A stretch of 64,000 bases of DNA from Micromonospora fulviviridis (lineage in GTDB: Bacteria; Actinomycetota; Actinomycetes; Mycobacteriales; Micromonosporaceae): assembly GCF_014648395.1 (NCBI RefSeq), contig NZ_BMRA01000004.1, forward strand, positions 47,394-111,393. The letters are read 5' to 3'. Positions 1 to 8,732 of this stretch are shown here, piece by piece. The position numbers and the translations under genes are program-made. Below the pieces are notes generated by a model. That model ran no database searches and was not told where the DNA came from. It saw only the letters and a program-made list of their open reading frames with translations. How positions within the stretch are numbered: the stretch's first letter is position 1; each line of letters opens with the position of its first letter.

Positions 1-534
1 GGGGTGCTGCCGTACCTTGACCGTGTGGGACGCCTGGAGCAGTGGCGTCGGGTCGCCCGGGCGGGCCCGAGGGCCGGTGGCGCGCTGCGGGCCGCCCTGC
101 TCCGCGTGCTGCGTCGCGACGGGCAGCCGGCGGCCACCGCCGGGCCCGCGCCCAGCCTCACCCGGCTGGACGCGCTCATCGACGAGTTCGCCGCCGGCCG
201 GCCGGTGCGCTGGCGGGTGGGCGGCCAGCCCCGCCCGCTGCCCGCCGCGGTCGACGTGGCCGCGTACCGGATCATCCAGGAGGCGCTGACCGACGCGTGC
301 CGGCACGCGACGGGTCCGGCCGTCGCGGTCCGGCTGCGCTACCACCCCGCCGGCCTCACCGTCGAGGTACGCGGCGACGGGCCCGCCACCCCCGGCGCCG
401 GCCTCGGGCCGCCCGGGCTGCGGGCGCGGGCCGAGTCGGTCGGCGGCGACTTCCACGCCGGCCCGTGCCCCGAGGGCGGCTGGCTGATCCGCGCCGAACT
501 GCCCGCGCCGGAGGACGAGGCCGAGCTGTCCTGA
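1..534 (+). CDS. Sensor histidine kinase, C-terminal part (partial)
   Basis: This is the 3' end of a gene that begins before the window; the frame is open from base 1. The C-terminal half reads as a HATPase_c domain of a NarL-type two-component kinase, with an N-box-like stretch (IIQEALTDACRHA) near residues 91-103, where such kinases usually have EALTNxxRHA, and a glycine-rich PPGLRARAESVGG motif near residue 138. The phospho-acceptor histidine region lies outside or is degenerate here. No response regulator follows; if it has a partner, it should lie to the left. The assignment rests on the ATP-binding motifs only. Confidence 0.6.
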   Translation, partial: GVLPYLDRVGRLEQWRRVARAGPRAGGALRAALLRVLRRDGQPAATAGPAPSLTRLDALIDEFAAGRPVRWRVGGQPRPLPAAVDVAAYRIIQEALTDACRHATGPAVAVRLRYHPAGLTVEVRGDGPATPGAGLGPPGLRARAESVGGDFHAGPCPEGGWLIRAELPAPEDEAELS

Positions 535-736
535 CGGTCCCGGGCCTTCCGTGCCGGCGGTGGCCGACCTAGAGTGAGGGCGGCGACCGCGAGGTTGCCG
601 GTGACCCGTCGGGAGGCGCAACCCGTCGGGCGCAGGCGCGAACGCGTCCACCGGTGCCGCCGTGGCCGCCCGCACCCGGTCGCCCTCGCCCCGGTCCGCT
701 ACGGAATCCCCCCATCACGACAGGGGAGAAGGACAC

Positions 737-1747
737 ATGGCGCGACCCATCACGCTCTTCACCGGCCAGTGGGCCGATCTTCCGTTCGACGAGGTCTGCC
801 GGCTCGCCGCCGAGTGGGGGTACGACGGCCTGGAGATCGCCTGCTGGGGCGACCACTTCGAGGTCGACAAGGCGCTCGCCGACGAGGCGTACGTGGACCG
901 GAAGCGGGCCACCCTCGCCAAGCACAACCTCCAGGTCTTCGCCATCTCCAACCACCTGGTCGGTCAGGCGGTCTGCGACCACCCGATCGACGAGCGGCAC
1001 CAGGACATCCTCCCCGCCCGGATCTGGGGCGACGGCGAGCCGGAGGGCGTACGCCGGCGCGCCGCCGAGGAGATGAAGGACACCGCCCGGGCGGCGGCGA
1101 AGCTCGGGGTGAAGACGGTGGTCGGCTTCACCGGTTCGTCGATCTGGCACACCCTGGCGATGTTCCCGCCGGTCCCGCCGGCCATGATCGAACGCGGCTA
1201 CCAGGACTTCGCCGACCGGTGGAACCCGATCCTCGACGTCTTCGACGAGGTGGGCGTGCGCTTCGCCCACGAGGTGCACCCCAGCGAGATCGCCTACGAC
1301 TACTGGACCACCAAGCGGGCCCTGGAGGCGATCGGCCACCGGCCCGCGTTCGGGCTGAACTGGGACCCGTCGCACTTCGTCTGGCAGGAGCTGGACCCGG
1401 TCAACTTCATCTTCGACTTCGCCGACCGGATCTACCACGTCGACTGCAAGGACGCGAAGGTGCGCACCGGGGACGGCCGGCGCGGCCGGCTCTCCTCCCA
1501 CCTGCCCTGGGCGGACCTGCGGCGGGGCTGGGACTTCGTCTCCACCGGCCACGGTGACGTGCCGTGGGAGGACTGCTTCCGCGCGTTGAACGCGATCGGC
1601 TACACCGGCCCGATCTCGATCGAGTGGGAGGACGCCGGCATGGACCGCCTCGTCGGCGCGCCGGAGGCGCTCCAGTTCGTCCGCCGGCTCGCCTTCGACG
1701 CCCCGGCCGCCGCCTTCGACGCGGCGTTCAGCAGCAGCCGGGACTGA
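737..1747 (+). CDS. Sugar phosphate isomerase/epimerase (xylose isomerase-like TIM barrel)
   Basis: A 336-residue AP-endonuclease-2/xylose-isomerase-like TIM barrel. Metal-ligand-like residues are visible in order: a glutamate in [22 protein letters not shown] and ISIEWED. The ATG at 737 is preceded by a purine-rich GGGGAGAAGG; the upstream in-frame extension has no family similarity. Enzymes of this fold interconvert keto sugars or inositol derivatives. It converges on a ROK repressor and lies near a second TIM-barrel gene and a ThuA/dehydrogenase gene, which suggests a pathway for unusual or oxidised sugars. The substrate cannot be read from the sequence. Confidence 0.85.
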   Translation: MARPITLFTGQWADLPFDEVCRLAAEWGYDGLEIACWGDHFEVDKALADEAYVDRKRATLAKHNLQVFAISNHLVGQAVCDHPIDERHQDILPARIWGDGEPEGVRRRAAEEMKDTARAAAKLGVKTVVGFTGSSIWHTLAMFPPVPPAMIERGYQDFADRWNPILDVFDEVGVRFAHEVHPSEIAYDYWTTKRALEAIGHRPAFGLNWDPSHFVWQELDPVNFIFDFADRIYHVDCKDAKVRTGDGRRGRLSSHLPWADLRRGWDFVSTGHGDVPWEDCFRALNAIGYTGPISIEWEDAGMDRLVGAPEALQFVRRLAFDAPAAAFDAAFSSSRD

Positions 1748-1790
1748 TCCGGGGTCCCCGGGGCCGGCGCGGCCGGTCCCGGGGCGGCCC

Positions 1791-2975
1791 TCAGCGGGCG
1801 GCGAAGACCTGGTCGCTGACCAGCCGGGCCGCGCCGACGAGGCCGGCCCGGTCGTCGAGGTCGGAGAGGACGATCGGCATGCTGCCGGTGGCCAGCGGGG
1901 TGGAGCGCCGGTAGACCACACCCCGGATCTCGGCGAGCAGGACCGGCCCGATGCCCGGGGCGGCGCCGCCGATGATCACGATGGCCGGGTTGACGAAGCT
2001 GACCAGGCCCACCAGCACCTGCCCGAGCCGGCGGGCGGCGTCGCGGACCAGTGTCTGCGCGGCCGGGTCGCCGGCGGTCGCCGCCGCGGCCACGTCGGCC
2101 ACGGTGAGCGCGCCCGCGGCGGCCAGCCGGTCGGCGAGCGCCGTCGAGCGCCCGGCCCGCGCGGCGGTCACCGCCTCCCGCACCAGGGCGGCATCCCCGC
2201 AGTACGCCTCGACGCAGCCGGTGTTGCCACACCCGCAGAGCGGCCCGTCCTCGGTGAGCTGGAGGTGCCCGATGTCCCCGGCGCCGCTGGTGGCGCCCCG
2301 GTAGAGCGCCCCGCCGAGCACCAGCCCGCAGCCCACCGCGTCGCCCAGCTTCACGTAGAGGAAGTCGTCGAAGGGCCGGCCGGTGCCGGCGTGCCGCTCG
2401 CCCAGGGCCATCACGTTGGCGTCGTTGTCCACCTGCACCGGGCAGCCCAGCTCGGCGGCGATGGTGTCGCGTACGGGGAACTGGTGCCAGCCGGGCAGCG
2501 CGGGCGCGGAGACCGGGGCGCCATCGCGGACCGCGACCGGCGCGGGGAGCGCCACCCCGACGCCGGCCAGCCGGGCCAGCCCGGCCTCGGCCCGCAGCTT
2601 GCCGAGCAGCTCGACGGCCCGGCCGATCACCGCCTCCGGGCCGAGCCGGACGTCGACCGGCTCGGCGTGCCGGGCCAGCAGGGTCAGCTCGCCGTCGGTG
2701 AGCGCGACCTCCAGCCGCCCGTCGCCGACCCGCACCGCGCCGAACCGCACCTGCCGCCCGACCCGCAGCAGCGAGGAGCGGCGCCCACCCCGGGACGCGG
2801 CCGGCCCGGCGGTCTCCACCAGGCCCTGCGCGGTCAGCCGGTCCGCCTCGGCGGTGAACCGGGCCCGGGGCAGGCCCAGGACGTCGGCCAGTTCGACCCG
2901 CGAGCGCGGGCCGTCGTCGCGCAGCAGGCGCAGCAGCCGCGCCTGGTCCGCGTTCTCCGGTCCGACCATCGTCAT
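1791..2975 (-). CDS. ROK family transcriptional regulator
   Basis: A 394-residue ROK protein. An N-terminal winged helix (about residues 10-70, with LLRLLRDDGPRSRVELADVLG) precedes an actin-like kinase fold with DNDANV, GHLQL and the ROK zinc-binding cysteine run CGCGNTGCVE. The start at 2975 follows GGGAGG eight bases upstream; a GTG directly before it is an alternative. Members bind a sugar and repress uptake or catabolic genes. Its position between two sugar-isomerase genes suggests it controls this cluster, with the inverted repeat at 7735-7771 as one possible operator. Confidence 0.88.
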   Translation of the reverse strand: MTMVGPENADQARLLRLLRDDGPRSRVELADVLGLPRARFTAEADRLTAQGLVETAGPAASRGGRRSSLLRVGRQVRFGAVRVGDGRLEVALTDGELTLLARHAEPVDVRLGPEAVIGRAVELLGKLRAEAGLARLAGVGVALPAPVAVRDGAPVSAPALPGWHQFPVRDTIAAELGCPVQVDNDANVMALGERHAGTGRPFDDFLYVKLGDAVGCGLVLGGALYRGATSGAGDIGHLQLTEDGPLCGCGNTGCVEAYCGDAALVREAVTAARAGRSTALADRLAAAGALTVADVAAAATAGDPAAQTLVRDAARRLGQVLVGLVSFVNPAIVIIGGAAPGIGPVLLAEIRGVVYRRSTPLATGSMPIVLSDLDDRAGLVGAARLVSDQVFAAR

Positions 2976-3028
2976 CACGATCACCTCCCCCCGAATGTGC
3001 CACACCGGCGTCACAGCCGCGTGACGCG

Positions 3029-3062
3029 AGGGGGCCGCCCCGGTTTCCCGGTGCGGCCCCCT
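3029..3062 (-). terminator. Hairpin terminator downstream of the Tat-exported TIM-barrel gene
   Basis: AGGGGGCCGC at 3029-3038 pairs perfectly with GCGGCCCCCT at 3053-3062. It lies 20 bases past the stop of the minus-strand gene ending at 3083. There is no U-run, as is usual in high-GC actinomycetes. Confidence 0.65.
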
Positions 3063-3082
3063 ACGATCCTCGGCCGGGTCGG

Positions 3083-4153
3083 TCAGCCCCGCAGACCCGA
3101 CATGTGCTCGTAGCTGATCTCCGCGTAGCGCAGCGACCGGCCCGGGTCGGCGGCGCCGCCCGGTGCGTTGTCCTGCTCCCACATCGGGTTGTGGTAGCCC
3201 TTGGCGCCCATGTTGGCGAAGAAGTTCCCGTAGTCGATGTCGCCCTGGCCGAGCGGCACCATGGCGTAGCCGGCGGCGGTCGCCGGGTCGTACGTGCCGT
3301 CCTTGGCGTGGAACAGCGGGAACCGGATGGGCTGGGCCGCGACCACGGCCAGCGGGTCGAAGACGTTGGTCTGAGTCACCCCGTCCGGGTCGGTGTAGCT
3401 GCGGAACCGGTGCTGGGCCACGTGCGCCCAGTAGATGTCCATCTCGAACCAGACCCACTCGGGGTTGGTCCGCGCGATGAAGTACTCCAGCTTCCGGACG
3501 CCGGAGGACCGGGTCGGCCGGCCCAGCGCGTCCAGCGGCCCGCTGTCCAGCAGGAAGTTGTACGCGGCGTCGTGGTTGTGCGTGTACAGCTTCAGGCCCC
3601 GGGCGGCGGCCATCTCGCCGAAGGTGTTCCACCGGTCCACGGCGGCGTCCCAGTCGGCCTTGTAGTTGCTGCCGGTCGGGTCGCTGCCGGTGCCGATGTG
3701 CGTCATGCCGAGGATCTCGGCGGTGTCCAGCGTCTGCTCGAACGCGGCGATGGTGTCCGGGGTGACCGTGCCCGGGATGGAGGCGTGCGAGCCGTTGGCC
3801 CGCAGCCCGTTGTCGTCCAGGATCTTGCGGATCTCCGCCGGGGTGATCTGCCGGCCGAGGATCGAGGCGTGCTGGGTGTACCCGGCGAACTCGACCTCCT
3901 TGTAGCCGATCTCGGCGAGCCGGGCGAGCACGCGCTCGAACCCGTACGGCACCCCGGTGGCGTCCGGGGCGGCGCCGATCCGGTCGCGGACGCTGTAGAG
4001 GATGATGCCCCGCTTGCCGGTCGGAACGAGTACCCCGTTGCCGGCGAAGGCGGCCGACGGGCCGAGCGCGGCGCCGGCGGCGACGGCGCCCGCCGCGCCG
4101 GCGATGGTGCCGAGCACCCGGCGACGGCTCATGCCGTGCGATGTGTCGTTCAT
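3083..4153 (-). CDS. Tat-exported sugar phosphate isomerase/epimerase-like protein
   Basis: A 356-residue protein with a Tat signal (SRRRVLG followed by an alanine-rich hydrophobic stretch to about residue 37) and then a xylose-isomerase-like TIM barrel. Metal-ligand-type motifs include EVEFAGY, YTHNHDAAY, WFEMDIYW and PLFHAKDG. Exported members are found in clusters with ThuA-like and GMC or PQQ-type dehydrogenases that handle oxidised glycosides. It follows the large ThuA/dehydrogenase gene on the same strand with a palindromic terminator between them. The start at 4153 is supported because the Tat motif begins eight residues in. Confidence 0.85.
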   Translation of the reverse strand: MNDTSHGMSRRRVLGTIAGAAGAVAAGAALGPSAAFAGNGVLVPTGKRGIILYSVRDRIGAAPDATGVPYGFERVLARLAEIGYKEVEFAGYTQHASILGRQITPAEIRKILDDNGLRANGSHASIPGTVTPDTIAAFEQTLDTAEILGMTHIGTGSDPTGSNYKADWDAAVDRWNTFGEMAAARGLKLYTHNHDAAYNFLLDSGPLDALGRPTRSSGVRKLEYFIARTNPEWVWFEMDIYWAHVAQHRFRSYTDPDGVTQTNVFDPLAVVAAQPIRFPLFHAKDGTYDPATAAGYAMVPLGQGDIDYGNFFANMGAKGYHNPMWEQDNAPGGAADPGRSLRYAEISYEHMSGLRG

Positions 4154-4204
4154 GTCCTGACTGCCTTTCTGACGGTGCTGGATGGTGTGGGAGGGAAGCG
4201 AGGG

Positions 4205-4234
4205 GGGTGGGGCCGCCGGCCGGCGGCCCCACCC
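4205..4234 (-). terminator. Perfect 30-bp palindromic terminator
   Basis: Each arm is 15 bases (GGGTGGGGCCGCCGG and its complement) with no spacer. It lies five bases after the stop of the minus-strand gene ending at 4240. A perfect palindrome of this kind can stop transcription from either side. Confidence 0.7.
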
Positions 4235-4239
4235 GGGCG

Positions 4240-7200
4240 TCACGGGGTGACGCCGATGCCCTGGCCGGTGAACTCGACCCAGTTGAGGTTGCCGAAGCCG
4301 CTGGCCGGGCCGCCGGGAACGGTGGTCAGGACCAGGTAGAGCTTGTGCGTCCCGCCGGGGTCGGTGACCGGCACGGTGGTGCTCGTGAAGGCGTTGTTGC
4401 CGGAGGTCGCGTTGACCGTGGCCGTGGCCAGCAGCGGGCCGGTGGGGGAGTCCAGCCGGAACTGGACGCCGAACCGGGGCTGCCCGGCGGTGGCGGCGCT
4501 GCCCCCGGAGGTGCGCAGCGTCACCGACTGCATGTTCTTCAGGTTCACGGTGTTGTTGATCGCGATCCAGTCGCCGGGGTCGAGGCTGCCGCGCTGCTGC
4601 CCGCCCCCGGTGTCCGCGCTGGTGCCCACCGTGGTGCCGGACTCCTCGGTGGCGAACTCGACCTCCTGCCGCTTGGCCTGGACGATCTGCTGGTCCACCG
4701 TGGTCAGCGCCGGCTGGCCGTTGGCGCCCTGATCGGTGTACGACGCGCTGACCACGCCGTAGATGTAGCCGCCGTGCGACGCGTCGTCGGCGTCCGTGGG
4801 CAGCACCCCCGAGCAGCCGAACTGGTTGGCCTCGCCGTGCCCGTGGCTGTCGTGGCCGAGCACGAAGGTCACCTCGACCTTGGCGCAGTCGACCGGCCCG
4901 TCCTCCGGGTCGGTGACGGTGACCGTCCACGGGATGTCGTCGCCCCAGCTGAAGAAGCCGCCTTCGAGCGGGGTGGTGACCGTGACCGTCGGCGCGGTGT
5001 TGCCGACCGTGATCGTGGTGTTCGCCGACGCGGTCTTGCCGCTGGAGTCGGTCACCGTCAGGCGGGCGGTGTAGACGCCGTTGGTGGTGTAGGTGAACGA
5101 CGGGTTCGGGTCGATCGAGTCGGTGGTGCCGTTGCCGTCGAAGTCCCAGGCGAACGAGATGGAGTCCGCCGGGTCCGGGTCCTTCGAGCCGTCGCTGGAG
5201 AAGGCGACGGTCAGCGGCGCCCGGCCGTTGGTCGGGGTCGCGTTCAGCACGGCGGTCGGCGCCCGCAGGCCCTTGACGTAGCTGAACTTGAGCATCGCCG
5301 CGTCCGGGTTGACGTTGAAGAAGCCATCGCCGTACGTCAGCAGGTAGAAGTTGCCGTCCGCGCCCCAGCGCATGTCCATGGGGTTGTCGCAGAGGAACGG
5401 CTTCGCGGGTGTGGTGGGCGCCTGCCCGCAGTTCAACACGTTGTTGATCTTCAGGATGTCGCCCTGGTCGTCCAGCCGGATCTCCTTGAGGGTGTCCCGG
5501 GTGAACTCACCGAAGAAGATGGCGCCGTCGTAGTACTCGGGGAACTTCGTCTCCGACCTCAGCTCCGGGTCGAAGTCGTACTTCGCCGCTCCGTGCGGGC
5601 CGACGCCGCCCGTGCCCAGCTCCGGGAAGAGCACCGGGCAGGTCTGCGTCGGAGTCGACAGGTAGGACTCCGGGCAGGGCGTCGGGGCCTGGAACGAGTA
5701 CCACAGCTCCGACTTCTCCACCCGCGGCAGGTCGGTCAGGCCGGTGTTGTGCCGCGAGGTGTTCTTCGGGGCCGCGCAGTCGAACGGGGCCACCGGCGAG
5801 ATCGGGTTGGTGGTCCAGTTCATCTCGATGTACGGCAGGTTCGGCTGCACGCACATCGGCCAGCCGTAGTTCGCCGGCTTGTCGACGACCATCATCCGGC
5901 CGGTGCCGGCGGGACCGCGGCCCACCTGGGCGACCGAGGAGTCCGGCGAGTAGTCGGTGATGTAGGCGACGTCGTTCTTGTCGAGGGTGATCCGGAACGG
6001 GTTCCGGAAGCCCATCGCGTAGATCTCCGGCCGGGTCTTCTCGGTGCCGGCCGGGAACAGGTTCCCCGCCGGAACGGTGTACGACCCGTCCGCGCCCACC
6101 GTGATCCGCAGGATCTTGCCGCGCAGGTCGTTGGTGTTGGCCGAGCTGCGCCGGGCGTCGACGAACGGGGCCTGGTAGACGCCGGTGGCGCTGACCGAGT
6201 CGTTGTGCGGCGAGAACCCGCCGGACCCGCCGCCGCCGGCCGGGGTGTCGTCCCCGGTCACCAGCCAGAGGTTGTTCTCCGAGTCGAACGCGATGTCGCC
6301 GGCCACGTGGCAGCAGGCGCCCCGGTCCACCGGCACCTGGAGGATCTTCTGCTCGGTGCTCAGGTCCAGCGACGGTGTCTCCCCGTCGACGAACTTGAAC
6401 CGGGAGAGCTGGAAGTAGCCCTTCCACACGTCCCAGGCGTTCGGGTCGGTGCTGGTCGTGGGCGCGCTGCCCGTCGGGGTGTTCAGCGGGGGCGCGTAGT
6501 AGAGGTAGACCCACTTGTTGGTGGCGAAGTCGTGGTCCACCGCCGGGCCGTACATCCCGTCCTCGCTGTTGGTGTAGACGGGGATCTGGGCCAGCACGGT
6601 GGTCTGGTTGGTCTCCGGGTTGTGCAGTCGTACGCCGCCACGCCGGTCGGTCTGGATCACCCGGCCGTCGGGGAGCACGTCGAAGCCGATCGGCTCGTTG
6701 ACGTTGGGCTGTGCCCCGACCACCGTCATCTGGTAGTTGGCCAGCACGGTCGCGCCGCAGTCGCCGTCGGTGACGCCGGCCGCCCACTGGATCGCCCCGC
6801 CGAGGTGGGCCCGCAGGTCGGCGCTGTCGTAGCTCTCCGGGGTGGCGCCGAGTCCGGTGTAGAACGAGCGGCCGCCCTGGTAGTCCTTGCACCAGGTGAC
6901 CGGGTGGTCGAAGCCCATGCTGCCGCCGGCGTACGTCTTTTCGTCCACCGTGGCCAGCACGTGCGAGACGCCCCGGACGTTGGCCGCGAAGTTGTACCAC
7001 CGGTCGGTGGTGGACCAGCGCTGCGGCAGCGTCTCCGACGCCGGGTGGACCCGGTCGGCGACGGTGACGGTCGCCCGGCTCGGGGCCGTCGGCGCGCCGG
7101 TGGCCCGGGTGCCGAGCACATTGGTGAGGAACGACCAGTCCGGCTCGGCCTCGATGGCGGAGTGGACGCCCACGAAGCCGCCGCCGTCGCGGTAGTACGC

Positions 7201-7578
7201 CTCGAACGCGGCCTGCTGCGCGTCGTCGAGCACGTCGCCGGCGGTGTTCAGGAACACCACGGCGCGGAACTGCTTCAGGTGGGCCTGGTCGAACTTGCGG
7301 GGGTCGTTGGTGACCTCGACGGTGAAGCGGCGGTCCCGTCCGAGTTGCTGGACGGCCTGCACGCCGGCCGCGGTGGCGGCGTTGTTGCCGCTGGCCGACC
7401 TGGTGAAGACGAGCACCTTGTACTGGATGCCGTTGCTGACGGGTGCGGGGGTGGTGAGTACCGGCGCGGCCTGCGCCGGGGTCGGGGCCCGCTCCGCCGT
7501 CGCGACGAGCGTCGCGGCGACGAGGGTGAGCAGGCCGAGATATGTGGCGGCCCTGCGGCCGAACGGTCTTCTGCGCAT
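4240..7578 (-). CDS. Secreted ThuA / glucose-sorbosone dehydrogenase-like / PKD / carbohydrate-binding protein
   Basis: A 1112-residue secreted multidomain protein. A signal peptide (about 1-38) is followed by a ThuA-like domain (about 50-270; FRAVVFLNTAGD, GGGFVGVHSA), a beta-propeller of the glucose/sorbosone dehydrogenase type (about 285-760; IGFDVLPDGR, RGKILRI, YAMGFRNPFR), a PKD domain (about 775-860; FAWDFDGNGTTD) and a C-terminal CBM6-like beta-sandwich (about 990-1112). ThuA is linked to 3-keto-sugar metabolism and the propeller to sugar oxidation, so an extracellular glycan- or glycoside-oxidising role is inferred. A pair of cysteines in CCHVAGD is notable. The start at 7578 gives a good signal peptide (MRRRPFGRR). 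Confidence 0.85.
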   Translation of the reverse strand: MRRRPFGRRAATYLGLLTLVAATLVATAERAPTPAQAAPVLTTPAPVSNGIQYKVLVFTRSASGNNAATAAGVQAVQQLGRDRRFTVEVTNDPRKFDQAHLKQFRAVVFLNTAGDVLDDAQQAAFEAYYRDGGGFVGVHSAIEAEPDWSFLTNVLGTRATGAPTAPSRATVTVADRVHPASETLPQRWSTTDRWYNFAANVRGVSHVLATVDEKTYAGGSMGFDHPVTWCKDYQGGRSFYTGLGATPESYDSADLRAHLGGAIQWAAGVTDGDCGATVLANYQMTVVGAQPNVNEPIGFDVLPDGRVIQTDRRGGVRLHNPETNQTTVLAQIPVYTNSEDGMYGPAVDHDFATNKWVYLYYAPPLNTPTGSAPTTSTDPNAWDVWKGYFQLSRFKFVDGETPSLDLSTEQKILQVPVDRGACCHVAGDIAFDSENNLWLVTGDDTPAGGGGSGGFSPHNDSVSATGVYQAPFVDARRSSANTNDLRGKILRITVGADGSYTVPAGNLFPAGTEKTRPEIYAMGFRNPFRITLDKNDVAYITDYSPDSSVAQVGRGPAGTGRMMVVDKPANYGWPMCVQPNLPYIEMNWTTNPISPVAPFDCAAPKNTSRHNTGLTDLPRVEKSELWYSFQAPTPCPESYLSTPTQTCPVLFPELGTGGVGPHGAAKYDFDPELRSETKFPEYYDGAIFFGEFTRDTLKEIRLDDQGDILKINNVLNCGQAPTTPAKPFLCDNPMDMRWGADGNFYLLTYGDGFFNVNPDAAMLKFSYVKGLRAPTAVLNATPTNGRAPLTVAFSSDGSKDPDPADSISFAWDFDGNGTTDSIDPNPSFTYTTNGVYTARLTVTDSSGKTASANTTITVGNTAPTVTVTTPLEGGFFSWGDDIPWTVTVTDPEDGPVDCAKVEVTFVLGHDSHGHGEANQFGCSGVLPTDADDASHGGYIYGVVSASYTDQGANGQPALTTVDQQIVQAKRQEVEFATEESGTTVGTSADTGGGQQRGSLDPGDWIAINNTVNLKNMQSVTLRTSGGSAATAGQPRFGVQFRLDSPTGPLLATATVNATSGNNAFTSTTVPVTDPGGTHKLYLVLTTVPGGPASGFGNLNWVEFTGQGIGVTP

Positions 7579-7734
7579 CGAACCTCGCTCTGGTCGGGCG
7601 GGTCCGCCTCAGCGCCGGGACGAGGCTGAGGAGGTCGCTGGGAGGTGACGAGAGCCTGGCCAGGTTCTACGCGAGACGATATTTGCGCCCGGGACCAAAG
7701 AGAAGAGGTTGAAGCCAAAAGTTTTCGATGAACT

Positions 7735-7771
7735 GCTCCCACTTTTGCTCATCCTGAACAAAAGTGGGAGC
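7735..7771. promoter_or_regulatory. AT-rich 13-bp inverted repeat upstream of the ThuA/dehydrogenase gene
   Basis: GCTCCCACTTTTG at 7735-7747 is the exact complement of CAAAAGTGGGAGC at 7759-7771, with an 11-base spacer. It lies about 160 bases before the start of the gene at 7578, in a stretch much richer in A and T than its surroundings. It could be an operator for the local ROK repressor. A bidirectional terminator is the alternative. Confidence 0.45.
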
Positions 7772-7792
7772 GGGTCTCGTTCGGACAGACGA

Positions 7793-7828
7793 GAGCGGGC
7801 CGGTCGCCTGATGGCGACCGGCCCGCTC
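7793..7828 (-). terminator. Strong hairpin terminator (16-bp stem, TGAT loop)
   Basis: GAGCGGGCCGGTCGCC at 7793-7808 pairs perfectly with its complement at 7813-7828 around a TGAT loop. It sits 10 bases past the stop of the small minus-strand membrane-protein gene ending at 7838. Confidence 0.75.
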
Positions 7829-7837
7829 CGGGTTGGC

Positions 7838-8215
7838 TCAGAGGTTGGTGCTCGTGCCGGACGACCTGGTGGTCGACGAGCTGGTCGAGCCCGTGCCGGT
7901 CGAGCCGGACTTGGCGCCGACGGCGGCCGGCGTGCCGGCGAACGGCTTGTCGGCGTCGGTCAGCCCCTGCTTGCTGCCGTTGCCGGTGGCGGTGCCCAGC
8001 TTCTCGCCGAGCTTGGTCTGCCCCAGCTTGTCCTTGCCCTCCGAGTAGAGCCGGGTCGCCTGGGCCTGCGCGACTCCCGCCGCCTCCTGGACGGTCGGGT
8101 GGTCGAGCACCTTGCGGCCCCGGACCACCAGCTCCTCGTACTTCTCCCGGCCGGCACGGGCGCCCAGGACGAATCCCGCAGCCAGCCCGCCAAGAAACAT
8201 GATCTTTCCGCGCAT
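7838..8215 (-). CDS. YtxH-like small membrane-anchored protein
   Basis: A 125-residue protein. The N-terminus MRGKIMFLGGLAAGFVLGARAG forms one short membrane helix, followed by a basic amphipathic region resembling YtxH-like actinobacterial proteins (REKYEELVVRGRKVL) and a low-complexity Ser/Thr/Gly tail. The function of the family is not established; stress-related membrane association is the usual description. It is transcribed alone and ends at a strong hairpin. It lies between the ThuA gene promoter region and tRNA-Asn. Confidence 0.65.
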   Translation of the reverse strand: MRGKIMFLGGLAAGFVLGARAGREKYEELVVRGRKVLDHPTVQEAAGVAQAQATRLYSEGKDKLGQTKLGEKLGTATGNGSKQGLTDADKPFAGTPAAVGAKSGSTGTGSTSSSTTRSSGTSTNL

Positions 8216-8501
8216 GGCGGCTCCTTCCGTACCTGACGCGCCGCCGATCCCGGCCCGGTGGCCCCGGGCGGGAACGACCTTCTCGCGCCTGCGTCCTCTG
8301 TCGTCGGCTAACTACCCATCCTGCTCTCCGCTCATACCTCCCTGTGCCGAGATGGCGATTTGTCCGGTATTCTCCGTGGGCTCGGCGGGTCGCCGCCGGG
8401 TGGGGGAAGTGGGGTAACCCCCTGGCGCAGCACCCCCCGATGTCCTGTACTCTTGTCCCCGTCGCACGGCGCGGAGAGATCCGCAGCCGGGTGATCTACG
8501 G

Positions 8502-8574
8502 TCCCCCGTAGCTCAATTGGCAGAGCAGCCGGCTGTTAACCGGCAGGTTTTTGGTTCGAGTCCAAACGGGGGAG
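8502..8574 (+). tRNA. tRNA-Asn (GTT)
   Basis: The cloverleaf can be read directly: acceptor TCCCCCG pairs with CGGGGGA, the anticodon GTT lies at 8535-8537 in a CTGTTAA loop, and the T-arm carries GGTTCGAGTCC. The 3' CCA is not encoded. The 286 bases between 8216 and 8501 hold no gene and probably contain divergent promoters. Confidence 0.95.
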
Positions 8575-8732
8575 CTCCGCTCCACACGACGCCCGTCGGC
8601 CCTGGCCGACGGGCGTTTCGCGTTGCTGCCCCCGCACCCTGTTTCCACCCACGGACGCCAGTTCGCCCGGCAGGATGGTCGATGTCGACTTAGACTCCCG
8701 CTGCGTCGATTACTGCGTCGATTCAAGGGTGG

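Noticed and set aside
4141..7629. Very long open frame on the plus strand through the ThuA/dehydrogenase gene
   Set aside because: The opposite strand encodes a clear multidomain protein with signal peptide; the plus-strand translation is Arg/Gly/Val-rich and has no motif. It is a high-GC shadow.
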